The notes under the pieces: generated by a model
Told to the model about the DNA's origin: nothing
The model's database searches: none
The model's input: the letters and a program-made list of their open reading frames with translations, nothing else
Translations under genes and position numbers: made by a program
In this document: piece by piece, positions 1 to 7,016 of the stretch
How the letters are laid out: each line of letters starts with the position of its first letter
Numbering within the stretch: the stretch's first letter is position 1
Assembly (NCBI GenBank): GCA_023380675.1
Contig: JAMCRS010000098.1
Location: 1-11,039 of the forward strand
Source of the DNA: Chloroflexota bacterium
GTDB lineage: Bacteria > Chloroflexota > Anaerolineae > UBA4142
Length of the DNA stretch: 11,039 nucleotides
Reading direction: 5' to 3'

Positions 1-25
1 CCTGCATAGAAAAGGACTGGCGCGG

Positions 26-1500
26 ATGGAAGAGACCGAGCAAATACTAAACTACGTTGCGGGAGAATGGCGTTCGTCGTCCGGTTCTGAATTTCTGGAC
101 GTCGTGAACCCTGCTACCGCACGTCCGCTCGGCCGGGTTCCGCTGTCTCCGTCGAGCGAGCTGGACGAGGCAGCGCGGGCGGCGGCCGACGCGTTTCCGC
201 AGTGGCGCCGCACGCCCGCGGTGGAGCGCGTGCAACACCTCTTCAAGCTCAAAGACTTGATGGAGCTGGAATTCGAAGAGCTCTCCCGCACGGTGACTAG
301 AGAATGCGGCAAGACACTGGACGAGTCGCGTGGTGAAGTGCGACGGGCGATCGAGAACGTCGAGGTGGCCTGCGGCATCCCATCGCTCGCCCAGGGATAC
401 AACTCTGAAGACATCGCTTCGGGCATCGACGAGATGATGATCCGCCAGCCGCTCGGCGTCGCGGCGTGCATTTGCCCGTTCAACTTTCCGGCGATGATCC
501 CGTTCTGGTTCATGCCGTACGCGCTCGCGTGCGGCAACACCTACATTGTCAAGCCGTCGGAGAAGGTGCCCTTGACCATGCAGCGAGTCTTTCGGTTGCT
601 GGACCAATGCGGCTTGCCCAAGGGCGTGGTCAATCTCGTCAACGGCGCGAATGAGACGGTGGACACGATCCTCGACCATCCAGCTATTCGGGCGATCAGT
701 TTCGTTGGCTCGACGAAGGTCGCGCAATACGTCTACAGCCGCGCGACCGGCAATGGCAAGCGCGCGCAATGCCAGGGCGGGGCCAAGAATCCGATCGTCG
801 TCCTGCCGGACGCCGACATCGAAGCCGCCACTCGCATCACAGCAGATAGCGCCTTCGGCTGCGCTGGTCAGCGTTGCCTCGCCGCTTCGCTCACGATCAC
901 GGTAGGCGAAGCCGATCGACCATTCACCGAAGCGATCGCACAAGCCGCGGTGAGCCGCCAAGTCGGGTACGGCCTCGCTGAATCCGTTCAGATGGGACCC
1001 GTCATCACGCGCGCGAGCCAGCGCCGGATCGAGAGTCTCATCGCCGTCGGCGCGAATGAGGCAGATGTCTTGGTCGACGGTCGCGGGGCAAGAATCGCCG
1101 GTTATGAAGAGGGGTTTTTCGTTCGCCCTACGATACTGCGCGGAGTTCCCAGCGACGGTCAAATTGCACAGACTGAGATTTTTGGACCCGTTCTCGGTTT
1201 GATCCACGTCGACACGATCGATCAGGCGATCGCGTTGGTGAATAGAAGTCGGTACGGCAACATGGCGTGCCTGTTCCCAGCAGCGGAGCCGCCGCGCGCA
1301 AGTTCCGTTACGAGGCTCAAGTGGGGAATGTGGGGATCAACGTCGGCGTGGCCGCGCCTATGGCTTTCTTTCCGTTCAGCGGATGGAAGGATAGCTTTTT
1401 CGGTGACATGCACGGTCAGGGCAGAGACGCAGTCGAGTTCTTTACGCAGAAAAAGGTCGTCGTCGAGCGCTGGCCCAAGGAATGGTCACGGAAATTCTAG
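26..1500 (+). CDS. iolA: Methylmalonate-/malonate-semialdehyde dehydrogenase (CoA-acylating), one frameshift
   Basis: It oxidises malonate or methylmalonate semialdehyde with NAD and CoA to acetyl-CoA or propionyl-CoA, the last step of inositol and valine breakdown in the cytosol. The family is clear. PFNFP lies at residues 151-155, KPSEK at 176-180, and the catalytic Cys284 in GQRC follows Arg283. The usual ELGGK general-base motif is replaced by QGGAKN (250-255), typical of this subfamily. Arg107 and Arg283 fall at the positions known from Bacillus IolA as substrate-recognising. The start ATG follows AAAAGGA by 9 nt. The frame that begins at 26 breaks at about 1276-1278 and the protein continues in the next frame ([13 protein letters not shown]...) to the TAG at 1498-1500. 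Adding one C to the CCC run restores a 491-aa protein of normal family length. If the frameshift is real, about 75 C-terminal residues are lost, including part of the dimer interface. Family confidence is very high; intactness is uncertain. Confidence 0.93.
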
Positions 1501-1550
1501 TCGATGGTCGGGCAGCTCGATTGCCGGAGAGCACATTACGCGGACCTAAC

Positions 1551-1555
1551 AGGAG
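1551..1555 (+). promoter_or_regulatory. Ribosome binding site of the LacD-type aldolase
   Basis: AGGAG lies 4 nt before a GTG codon at 1560. It decides the start: the same frame is open further upstream, but GTG is the codon that has a Shine-Dalgarno sequence, and it yields the normal LacD length once the frame is repaired. Confidence 0.6.
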
Positions 1556-1559
1556 TGGT

Positions 1560-2538
1560 GTGACTAACTTGTCGTTCGGAAGAATGCGGAACTTACTGGC
1601 ATGCTCAACCGATCAAGGCATCTTTGCCATATTGGCCGCCGATCATAGAGATGCTCTCAGGGCGATGTTTTCGCCAGACGACCCGCACTCGGTCCAGGCA
1701 CAGACCTCAGCGATTCAAACTGGACTTGGCAAAGTACGTCGCTCCCAGTGCCAGCGCGATCCTCTTGGATCCGGTCTACAGCATCCTACAGTCCATCGCG
1801 AGCGGCGCACTGCCGGCGCACACGGGGCTTCTTTCCGCTCTGGAAGAGCAAGGCTATCTCGGCGATCCAACGCATCGGGAAACGCCGCTAATCGAAGGCT
1901 GGGGCGTCGAGAAGGCAAAGCGGCTGGGGGCGAATGGCGTCAAGCTGCTGCTCTTCTATCATCCCAAGGCCGGCTCCGCAACGGAACGGCAGGAAGAACT
2001 CGTGCAGCAGATCGCGTCCGAGTGTCGTCGGTACGAAATCCCGCTATTCCTCGAACCCATTTCCTACCCGCTCGACCCATCGATCAAAAAGGGAACAGCC
2101 GAATTCGCGGTCTTGCGCCGCGAGATCGTGATCGAAAGCACCCGTCGCCTGAGCCGGCTGGGCCCCGACGTAATGAAGGTAGAGTTTCCTCTGGACGTAA
2201 AATACGATGCCGAACCAACGCGCTGGGCCGACGCATGCGCTGAGCTGGATGGCGCGTGCATAGTGCCCTGGGCGCTTCTCTCCGCCGGCGAGCCATTCGA
2301 CGTGTTCAAGGAGCAGTTGAAGGTCGCGTGCCGGGCCCACTGCTCAGGCTTTGTGGCCGGCCGCGCGATCTGGCAGGAGGCGGTTCACCTTTCCGGCCGG
2401 GACCGAATCGACTTTCTCAGCGGCGCCGCTCGCAAACGCCTGGCTGAGCTCACCGAGATCGCAGTGCGTCACGGACAGGCCTGGTCTGCGCGCTATTCTC
2501 CCGTGTCGGCCGACGAACGCTCATATCCAGCGTACTGA
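1560..2538 (+). CDS. Class I aldolase, LacD (tagatose 1,6-bisphosphate aldolase) family, frame disturbed
   Basis: This is a LacD-type (COG3684-like) Schiff-base aldolase. Visible hallmarks, numbered on the repaired protein, are the early AADHRDALR block with Asp28, GVKLLL with Lys129, LEPI with Glu166, and the Schiff-base lysine Lys207 in DVMKVEFP. The family cleaves ketose bisphosphates to DHAP plus an aldehyde. Placed between iolA and an IolC-type kinase, it probably cleaves 2-deoxy-5-keto-gluconate 6-phosphate to DHAP and malonate semialdehyde (inference). Residues up to AQT are in one frame and FKLDLAKYVAP onward in another. Adding one C at 1705-1706 and one T at 1714-1715 gives AQTLSDFKLDLAKY and a 326-aa protein, the usual LacD length. 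It starts at GTG 1560, 59 nt after iolA, and ends 7 nt before the kinase start, so the genes look like an operon. An alternative is a sulfosugar-phosphate aldolase (YihT is a relative), but the neighbours favour the inositol route. Confidence 0.88.
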
Positions 2539-2545
2539 GGTCATC

Positions 2546-3312
2546 ATGCAAGCCCGAACCTTCGATACACTCCACATGGGGCGCTCCGGCATCGAACCAC
2601 CGGACAAGTTCCCTCTGGTGTACTATCGAGACAATTGCGCCGACATCGAGCTAACGATTGACGACGTGATCGCCGCGCCGGTTGCGCAAAGCCGGGTTCT
2701 GCAATTCGCCGGCACCAACTTGAGCAAAGAGCCGAGTCGCAGCGCGACGCTGTTCGCCGCCGAACAGGCGCGTGAGGCAGGAACGCAAGTTGTCTTCGAT
2801 ATCGACTTTCGCCCAGACCAGTGGCACGACCTGCGCGCCTTCGGCGTGGCGGTTCGCTCAGTGCTCCGGCTGGTCGATGTCGTGATCGGAACCGAGGACG
2901 AGATCAACGCTGCGCTGTTGTCAGACCCCCGCCAGATGCAGTTAACGGACACCCAGGTGTCGGATGCGCACGTCCAAGGCAATCTCCAGAGCGCGATTGC
3001 CAAGCTGCTCTCTCGTTCGGGGTCAAGGCCGTGATTCAAAAGAGCGGCTCGGTCGGAGCCATAGTACATCTGGCCGACGGCGCGCGGATCGACGTGCCCG
3101 GCTTTCCGGTGAGGGTCTATAACATACTCGGCGCCGGCGACGCCTTCAGCGCAGGGTTTCTGTTCGGCCTCATAAACGGATGGAGTTGGTACAAATCCGC
3201 CCGGCTTGGCAATGCATGCGGCGCGATCGTGGTTACCAAGCACGGATGTGCAAACTTCATGCCGATCTACGAGCAAGTGATGGAATTCGTTTCGCAGCGT
3301 GGTGGACTGTGA
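2546..3312 (+). pseudogene. iolC: 5-dehydro-2-deoxygluconokinase (IolC, PfkB family), internally deleted and frameshifted
   Basis: IolC phosphorylates 2-deoxy-5-keto-D-gluconate with ATP. Recognisable blocks are MGRSG near the N terminus, FPLVYYRDNCAD, FDIDFRP, VIGTEDEI, FPVRVYNILGAGDAFSAGF with the PfkB catalytic Asp at 3139-3141, and NACGAIVVTKHGCANFMP. The start ATG follows GAGG by 5 nt. Two defects are visible. First, MGRSGI runs straight into EPPDKFPL at about 2588-2597. Normal IolC has about 70-80 more residues here, including the GG-x-x-x-N-x-A substrate-binding motif (PfkB signature 1) and half of the lid. The loss is in frame. Second, the frame shifts between 3008 and 3022, removable by dropping one TC from CTCTCTC or adding one T to the TT that follows. 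The product would be about 255 aa against about 325 normally, and inactive as a kinase. An assembly collapse could mimic the deletion. Confidence 0.85.
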
Positions 3313-3418
3313 GCAGTTTTGCGCATAACGTTAGTCCAATGGAAGCCATCGGTTTCCCGGGCGCGATCGCACGGCCGGCGGTTGCAGTTGTGGGACTGGT
3401 TGTCGGAGCAATCCGCGA

Positions 3419-4411
3419 ATGAACGAGATCAAGTACAAGGTTGCCGTCACAGCTCGTTCTCTCTGCGCGACCCGAGGCGAGCCGTGGCGACTTTTGGAAG
3501 ACGCCGGATGCGAGCTAATGCCCAGCCCGTTCGACCGGCCGCTAGATGAGTCGGAGCTTGCGTCGTTTTGGAGCGACGCCGATGCGGCGATCTTGGGACT
3601 GGATTCGGCAACCGAGCGTGCCTTGGCTGCGGCCACCAAGCTTCGAGTGATCGCCAGGTACGGCACTGGGGTTGACAACGTGGACCTCGCGAGCGCAACA
3701 GCTAGAAAAATAGTCGTCACTAATACGCCTGGGGCGAGTAGGGTGGCGGTGGCGGAACTGACGATTGGGCTTATGCTGAGTCTGGCGCGACTCATTCCTG
3801 AACATGATCGCCGCGTGCGTCAAGGCACTTGGACCCGACGTGTCGGGACTGAATTGAGTGGCAAGCAGGTGGGCTTGATCGGAATGGGGCGCATCGGGAA
3901 ACAGGTGGCCAAGAGGCTCGCCGCGTTCGATGCCCGCGTCGTCTACTACGACCTGGTCAGAACGTCAGCCGCGGAGGAAGCGTCGCTGGGCGTGAGCTTT
4001 CTCGATCTGGATGAGCTGTTTTCGACCAGTGATTTCGTTAGCCTGCATTCGAGTCTAGAGACCTCGTCCGCCAGCATTGTGAACGCCCGGACCTTAGCGC
4101 TCATGAAATCGAGCGCGTTTTTGATCAACACGGCTAGAGGAGAGCTCGTGGACGAGCCAGGGCTGGCCGACGCGATTGCCGGCGGTCGGATCGCGGGCGC
4201 CGCACTGGACACCCGTGTTCGGGAGCCTTCGGGGGCGGACGATCCGTTGACTCGATTCGAAAATGTGATACTAACGCCGCACCTGGGAGCCGCGACGCGC
4301 GAGGCCTCCTTGCAAGTGGGGTTGATCGCGGCCAAGAGCGTGTTGGACGTATTTCAAGGCCGAGTCCCGCTGAACGTCGTAAACCCCGAGATTTACCCGT
4401 CTCGAACGTAG
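3419..4411 (+). CDS. D-isomer-specific 2-hydroxyacid dehydrogenase (phosphoglycerate dehydrogenase superfamily)
   Basis: This 330-aa NAD(H)-dependent oxidoreductase interconverts a D-2-hydroxyacid and a 2-oxoacid. The Rossmann fingerprint GMGRIG is at 155-160, with Asp178 after the second strand (YYD), which favours NAD over NADP. The catalytic triad is complete: Arg240 (NTARGELVDE), Glu269 (in REP) and His288 (TPHLGAAT). RYGTGVDNVD (80-89) and TPG (103-105) are the usual substrate-loop motifs. There is no C-terminal ACT domain, so this is not a full-length regulated SerA. A GGAG at 3405-3408 lies 10 nt before the ATG. It follows iolC by 106 nt on the same strand and is intact, unlike the three genes before it. 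The substrate is not known; a sugar-acid or hydroxypyruvate-type role in the catabolic cluster is inference. Glyoxylate, hydroxypyruvate or phosphoglycerate are alternatives. Confidence 0.9.
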   Translation: MNEIKYKVAVTARSLCATRGEPWRLLEDAGCELMPSPFDRPLDESELASFWSDADAAILGLDSATERALAAATKLRVIARYGTGVDNVDLASATARKIVVTNTPGASRVAVAELTIGLMLSLARLIPEHDRRVRQGTWTRRVGTELSGKQVGLIGMGRIGKQVAKRLAAFDARVVYYDLVRTSAAEEASLGVSFLDLDELFSTSDFVSLHSSLETSSASIVNARTLALMKSSAFLINTARGELVDEPGLADAIAGGRIAGAALDTRVREPSGADDPLTRFENVILTPHLGAATREASLQVGLIAAKSVLDVFQGRVPLNVVNPEIYPSRT

Positions 4412-4650
4412 TTGAGATCCGTCTGGCCTTTATCACGCAACGCGGCTCCCAAATTCCTCGAGCCGGCAGCTTCGCGGCCGCAAGGCTTGCAGGGTAGGCG
4501 GCGACCTTGGCCCGCATCCTGGGGCGTTCCGGGCTAGGCGTAATGGACGCGCAGCCCACGTCCAGGCGCCTGGCCGCGGTGGACGTCAGTCGGAACACAG
4601 CCTGCACGGAGCGGACCAGATTGAACAATCTCGGACGAATTCCCTGACAC

Positions 4651-4656
4651 GAGGAG
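4651..4656 (+). promoter_or_regulatory. Ribosome binding site of the aldehyde dehydrogenase
   Basis: GAGGAG lies 7 nt before ATG 4664. It fixes the start, and so shows that the approximately 20-residue N-terminal extension of this aldehyde dehydrogenase is probably translated. Confidence 0.65.
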
Positions 4657-4663
4657 CATTGAA

Positions 4664-6157
4664 ATGGCAACGTTTGGAAGAGTTCGCGCGGCGTCAGGCT
4701 CCGCTGAACTTGGGCTCGAGAAGGAGACGCCACTATTAGGGGAGTACGGAAGCCTCGTCGGCGGCAAGTCGCTAATGACCGGCGACCGCATGGCGGTCCG
4801 CAGTCCGTATGATCATTCTCTGGTGGCTGTCGTGCACCGCGCGGGTCCAGCCGAGATCGAGCGCGCCATTGCCGGGGCAACGGCCGCTTTCCAAACGACG
4901 CGAAAGCTTCCGTCCTGGAAGCGCGCTGAGGTGCTGGAAAAAGCAAGCGCTGGCATTGCCGCAAAACGGGAGGAATTCGCCCGCACCATCGCGCTGGAAG
5001 CCGGCAAGCCGATCAAGACCGCGCGCGCAGAGGTCGACCGGGCGATATTTACCCTCAAGGTGGCTGCCGAAGAATCCAAGCGCATTCATGGCGAGATCGT
5101 TTCCCTGGATTGGCTGCCCGGCAACGAAGGACGCGAAGGACACGTAAGAAGAGTACCGCTTGGCCCGATCGTCGGAATAAGCCCGTTCAATTTTCCGCTC
5201 AATCTTGTCGTCCACAAATTGGCGCCCGCTCTTGCGGCCGGCAACCCGATCATCATCCGTCCGGCGAGCCAGACGCCATTGAGCGCGCTCAAGCTGGGCC
5301 AGGTGGTGCTGGACGCCGGCTGGCCGGAGGATGGCGTGGCCGTCGTGCCCTCGAAGACCTTCGACGCATCGCCGTTGATCGACGACGACCGAATCAGGCT
5401 CTTGACGTTCACCGGGAGCCCGGCTGTAGGCTGGTCCTTGAAAGCACGCGCCGGCCGCAAGCGCGTCACACTCGAGCTGGGGGGCAACGCGGGTGTGATC
5501 GTCCACTCGGATGCCGACATTGGTTATGCAGCCGAACGCGTGGCGTGGGGCGGATTCTCGTATGCCGGTCAAAGCTGCATATCCGTACAGCGGGTTTACG
5601 TTCATGCGGACGTCTACGATGCGTTCCTCAAAGAACTGCTGCCGCGCGTTGGCGCTTTGCGCGTGGGCGATCCGCTGGAGCAATCCACCGACGTCGGGCC
5701 CCTGATCGATGCCGGGGCGGCCGAGCGCGTCGAGCAGTGGGTCGAGGAATCGAAGCAGAGGCATGCGCAAGTTCTGACCGGAGGCACGCGCGACGGTAAC
5801 TTGTGGTATCCAACCGTTCTTGGAAACGTGCCGGCGGATTTGCGAGTCGTCTGCCAAGAGGTCTTCGCGCCGTTGGTCGCCGCGTTCCGTTATGACGATG
5901 TGCATCAGGCCATAAAGGCGATTGACACCAGTGACTTTGGTCTCCAGGCTGGACTATTTACGCACGACGAAAGGATAATTCAGGAGGCATTTGACGAGAT
6001 CAGCGTCGGTGGTCTTATGGTCAACGACGTCTCCACATTCCGAATCGACCACATGCCGTACGGCGGCGTCAAGGAATCCGGATTTGGACGCGAAGGGCTG
6101 CGTTATGCAATCGAAGAAATGACAGAAATGAAACTGTTGACGTTAAGACGCAGCTAG
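4664..6157 (+). CDS. NAD(P)-dependent aldehyde dehydrogenase (lactaldehyde/y4uC-like ALDH group)
   Basis: This intact 497-aa ALDH-superfamily enzyme oxidises an aldehyde to an acid. Catalytic residues are all present: Asn176 in SPFNFP, Glu271 in LELGGN and Cys305 in AGQSC. FTGSPAVG (248-255) is the usual cofactor-loop motif. The segments SPFNFPLNLVVHKLAPALAAGN and VNDVSTFRIDHMPYGGVKESGFGREG place it, from memory, in the ALDH group with lactaldehyde dehydrogenases and rhizobial y4uC. It is therefore not a second methylmalonate-semialdehyde dehydrogenase. An oddity is Arg199, where the family normally has Lys in the KPAS motif that contacts the cofactor ribose. The N terminus has about 20 extra residues before the first conserved segment. 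It is 252 nt downstream of the dehydrogenase gene, on the same strand, and is the last gene of the cluster. The true aldehyde is unknown; lactaldehyde, glyceraldehyde or sulfolactaldehyde types are possible. Confidence 0.9.
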   Translation: MATFGRVRAASGSAELGLEKETPLLGEYGSLVGGKSLMTGDRMAVRSPYDHSLVAVVHRAGPAEIERAIAGATAAFQTTRKLPSWKRAEVLEKASAGIAAKREEFARTIALEAGKPIKTARAEVDRAIFTLKVAAEESKRIHGEIVSLDWLPGNEGREGHVRRVPLGPIVGISPFNFPLNLVVHKLAPALAAGNPIIIRPASQTPLSALKLGQVVLDAGWPEDGVAVVPSKTFDASPLIDDDRIRLLTFTGSPAVGWSLKARAGRKRVTLELGGNAGVIVHSDADIGYAAERVAWGGFSYAGQSCISVQRVYVHADVYDAFLKELLPRVGALRVGDPLEQSTDVGPLIDAGAAERVEQWVEESKQRHAQVLTGGTRDGNLWYPTVLGNVPADLRVVCQEVFAPLVAAFRYDDVHQAIKAIDTSDFGLQAGLFTHDERIIQEAFDEISVGGLMVNDVSTFRIDHMPYGGVKESGFGREGLRYAIEEMTEMKLLTLRRS

Positions 6158-6388
6158 CACGACACTTGGTGAGAGCGTGCACAATTAATTCCTCGCTCCG
6201 CCGCGAGCGCTTAAGCTGGAGCATACGGCCGAGGTTACCGCCATGACGAGTTGGGTCATGACCGGGTTGGCCGGAGGACGTGGATGCCTCGCTAGCCGAG
6301 ACCTGAAGCGCGCAATAGAGTCCATCGATATCGACTATCAACGCCGAGGTAATCCATCCGGTATTGGCACGCATCGACCTCTCTCAAG
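6158..6388. other. Gene-free stretch at the module boundary
   Basis: I see no convincing coding sequence in either direction. It holds small symmetric elements: CTCGC/GCGAG around 6192-6207 with a six-base loop and no following T run, so it is a poor terminator; CATGAC (6242-6247) facing GTCATG (6255-6260) across 7 nt; and a TCGATATCGA palindrome near 6325-6336. None is placed in front of a gene on the reading strand, so no function is assigned. The stretch separates the catabolic cluster from the truncated insertion sequence. Confidence 0.5.
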
Positions 6389-6879
6389 TCACGTCAACTG
6401 AACGCAAGCCCCATACGCCAGATAAGCCGCCTGTTTTTCGGGATCCGCCTTCGCGGGGATCATTCCGACTTTGCGGCAACGGAGATGGAGTTTTTTTTGA
6501 GAAACTCGGCCACTTGGGTTTCACTCCGTCGGATCCCGGTCAGGGTTTCAATTTCGCTCTGAGCTTCTTTGATCGTGGCGGGCGGATGCTCACGGAAGTA
6601 GGCTTCCAAAGAGGTCGTGTGTGTGATGAGTGCGCTCTCCGGACGGTAAAAATCCACTGCCTTCAGTTTCTCGACGCTACCTTCACGATACAACTGAAAG
6701 TATTCGCGCATGGTATTTTCCGAGATGCCCGCCAATTTCGCAATCAGCGCATGCGGGAGGTCATGGCTTTTCAGCCAGAGCACTTCCATCCGCCGTTGGA
6801 CGAGGGGAACCGGATGGTTGAATCGTTCGTAGTTCAGAGCCTCGCGAATCTCGGGCGAAAATTCAAGTCGAGTGGTCAT
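6389..6879 (-). pseudogene. IS630-family transposase, N-terminal part only, frame change at an A8 run
   Basis: The N-terminal helix-turn-helix region of an IS630-type transposase is recognisable: LVQRRMEVLWLKSHDLPHALIA, then GISENTMREYFQLYREG, then the linker SETQVAEFLKK. The probable start is ATG 6879. The zero frame gives 139 aa and stops at 6460. At the eight-A run (plus-strand T run 6491-6498) a -1 shift continues the family sequence as LHLRCRKVGMIPAKADPEKQAAYL, which is what IS630 proteins have. Similarity ends at about 6416, and the shifted frame stops at 6389-6391. The whole DDE catalytic domain is therefore missing and the copy cannot transpose by itself. The frame change may be programmed (A_AAA_AAC is a classic -1 slippery heptamer), transcript slippage, or a homopolymer error. 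The family call rests on remembered IS630 features, not on a search. Confidence 0.78.
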
Positions 6880-6915
6880 ATCCGCCATCATACCAGGCCA
6901 TACCAAAGTGTCAAG
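6416..6915 (-). mobile_element. Remnant of an IS630-family insertion sequence
   Basis: The remnant spans the truncated transposase and its promoter. The left edge (about 6416) is where transposase similarity stops. The right edge is uncertain, because without the partner end the terminal inverted repeat cannot be matched, and no TA duplication can be shown. The true right end may lie between about 6915 and 7010. Confidence 0.55.
6887..6914 (-). promoter_or_regulatory. Transposase promoter, leaderless
   Basis: On the minus strand TTGACA (6914-6909) and TATGAT (6892-6887) are separated by 16 nt. This is a near-consensus sigma70-type promoter. The -10 ends only 7 nt before ATG 6879, so transcription would begin at or next to the start codon and the mRNA would have no leader. 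Confidence 0.65.
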
Positions 6916-7016
6916 CGAAAACCGCAGTTAGTGCCCGTGGGCAGTATAGTTCGTCCCGAGCAAACCATACACCATCGTCGCAAGAATGTCTTTGTCTCAG
7001 CGCAAATATCATACTA

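Noticed and set aside
47..1207. 386-codon open frame antisense to iolA
   Set aside because: It mirrors codon bias of the GC-rich iolA gene, has no ribosome binding site and no protein-like motif. iolA itself matches a known family end to end.
3339..3422. 27-codon hydrophobic open frame whose TGA overlaps the dehydrogenase ATG (ATGA)
   Set aside because: The overlap and the hydrophobic AVAVVGLVVGAI stretch are suggestive of a coupled leader peptide, but there is no ribosome binding site and the length is within chance.
4412..4663. Short inverted repeats (GGCTC...GAGCC) between the hydroxyacid dehydrogenase and the aldehyde dehydrogenase
   Set aside because: Five-base arms with an 11-base loop and no T run; no -35/-10 pair of usable quality was found either.
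6930..6944. TGCCC-GT-GGGCA inverted repeat between the IS remnant and the ATPase stop, considered as ATPase terminator or IS end
   Set aside because: The two-base loop is too small for a hairpin as drawn, no T run follows on the minus strand, and the missing IS end leaves no partner repeat to compare.
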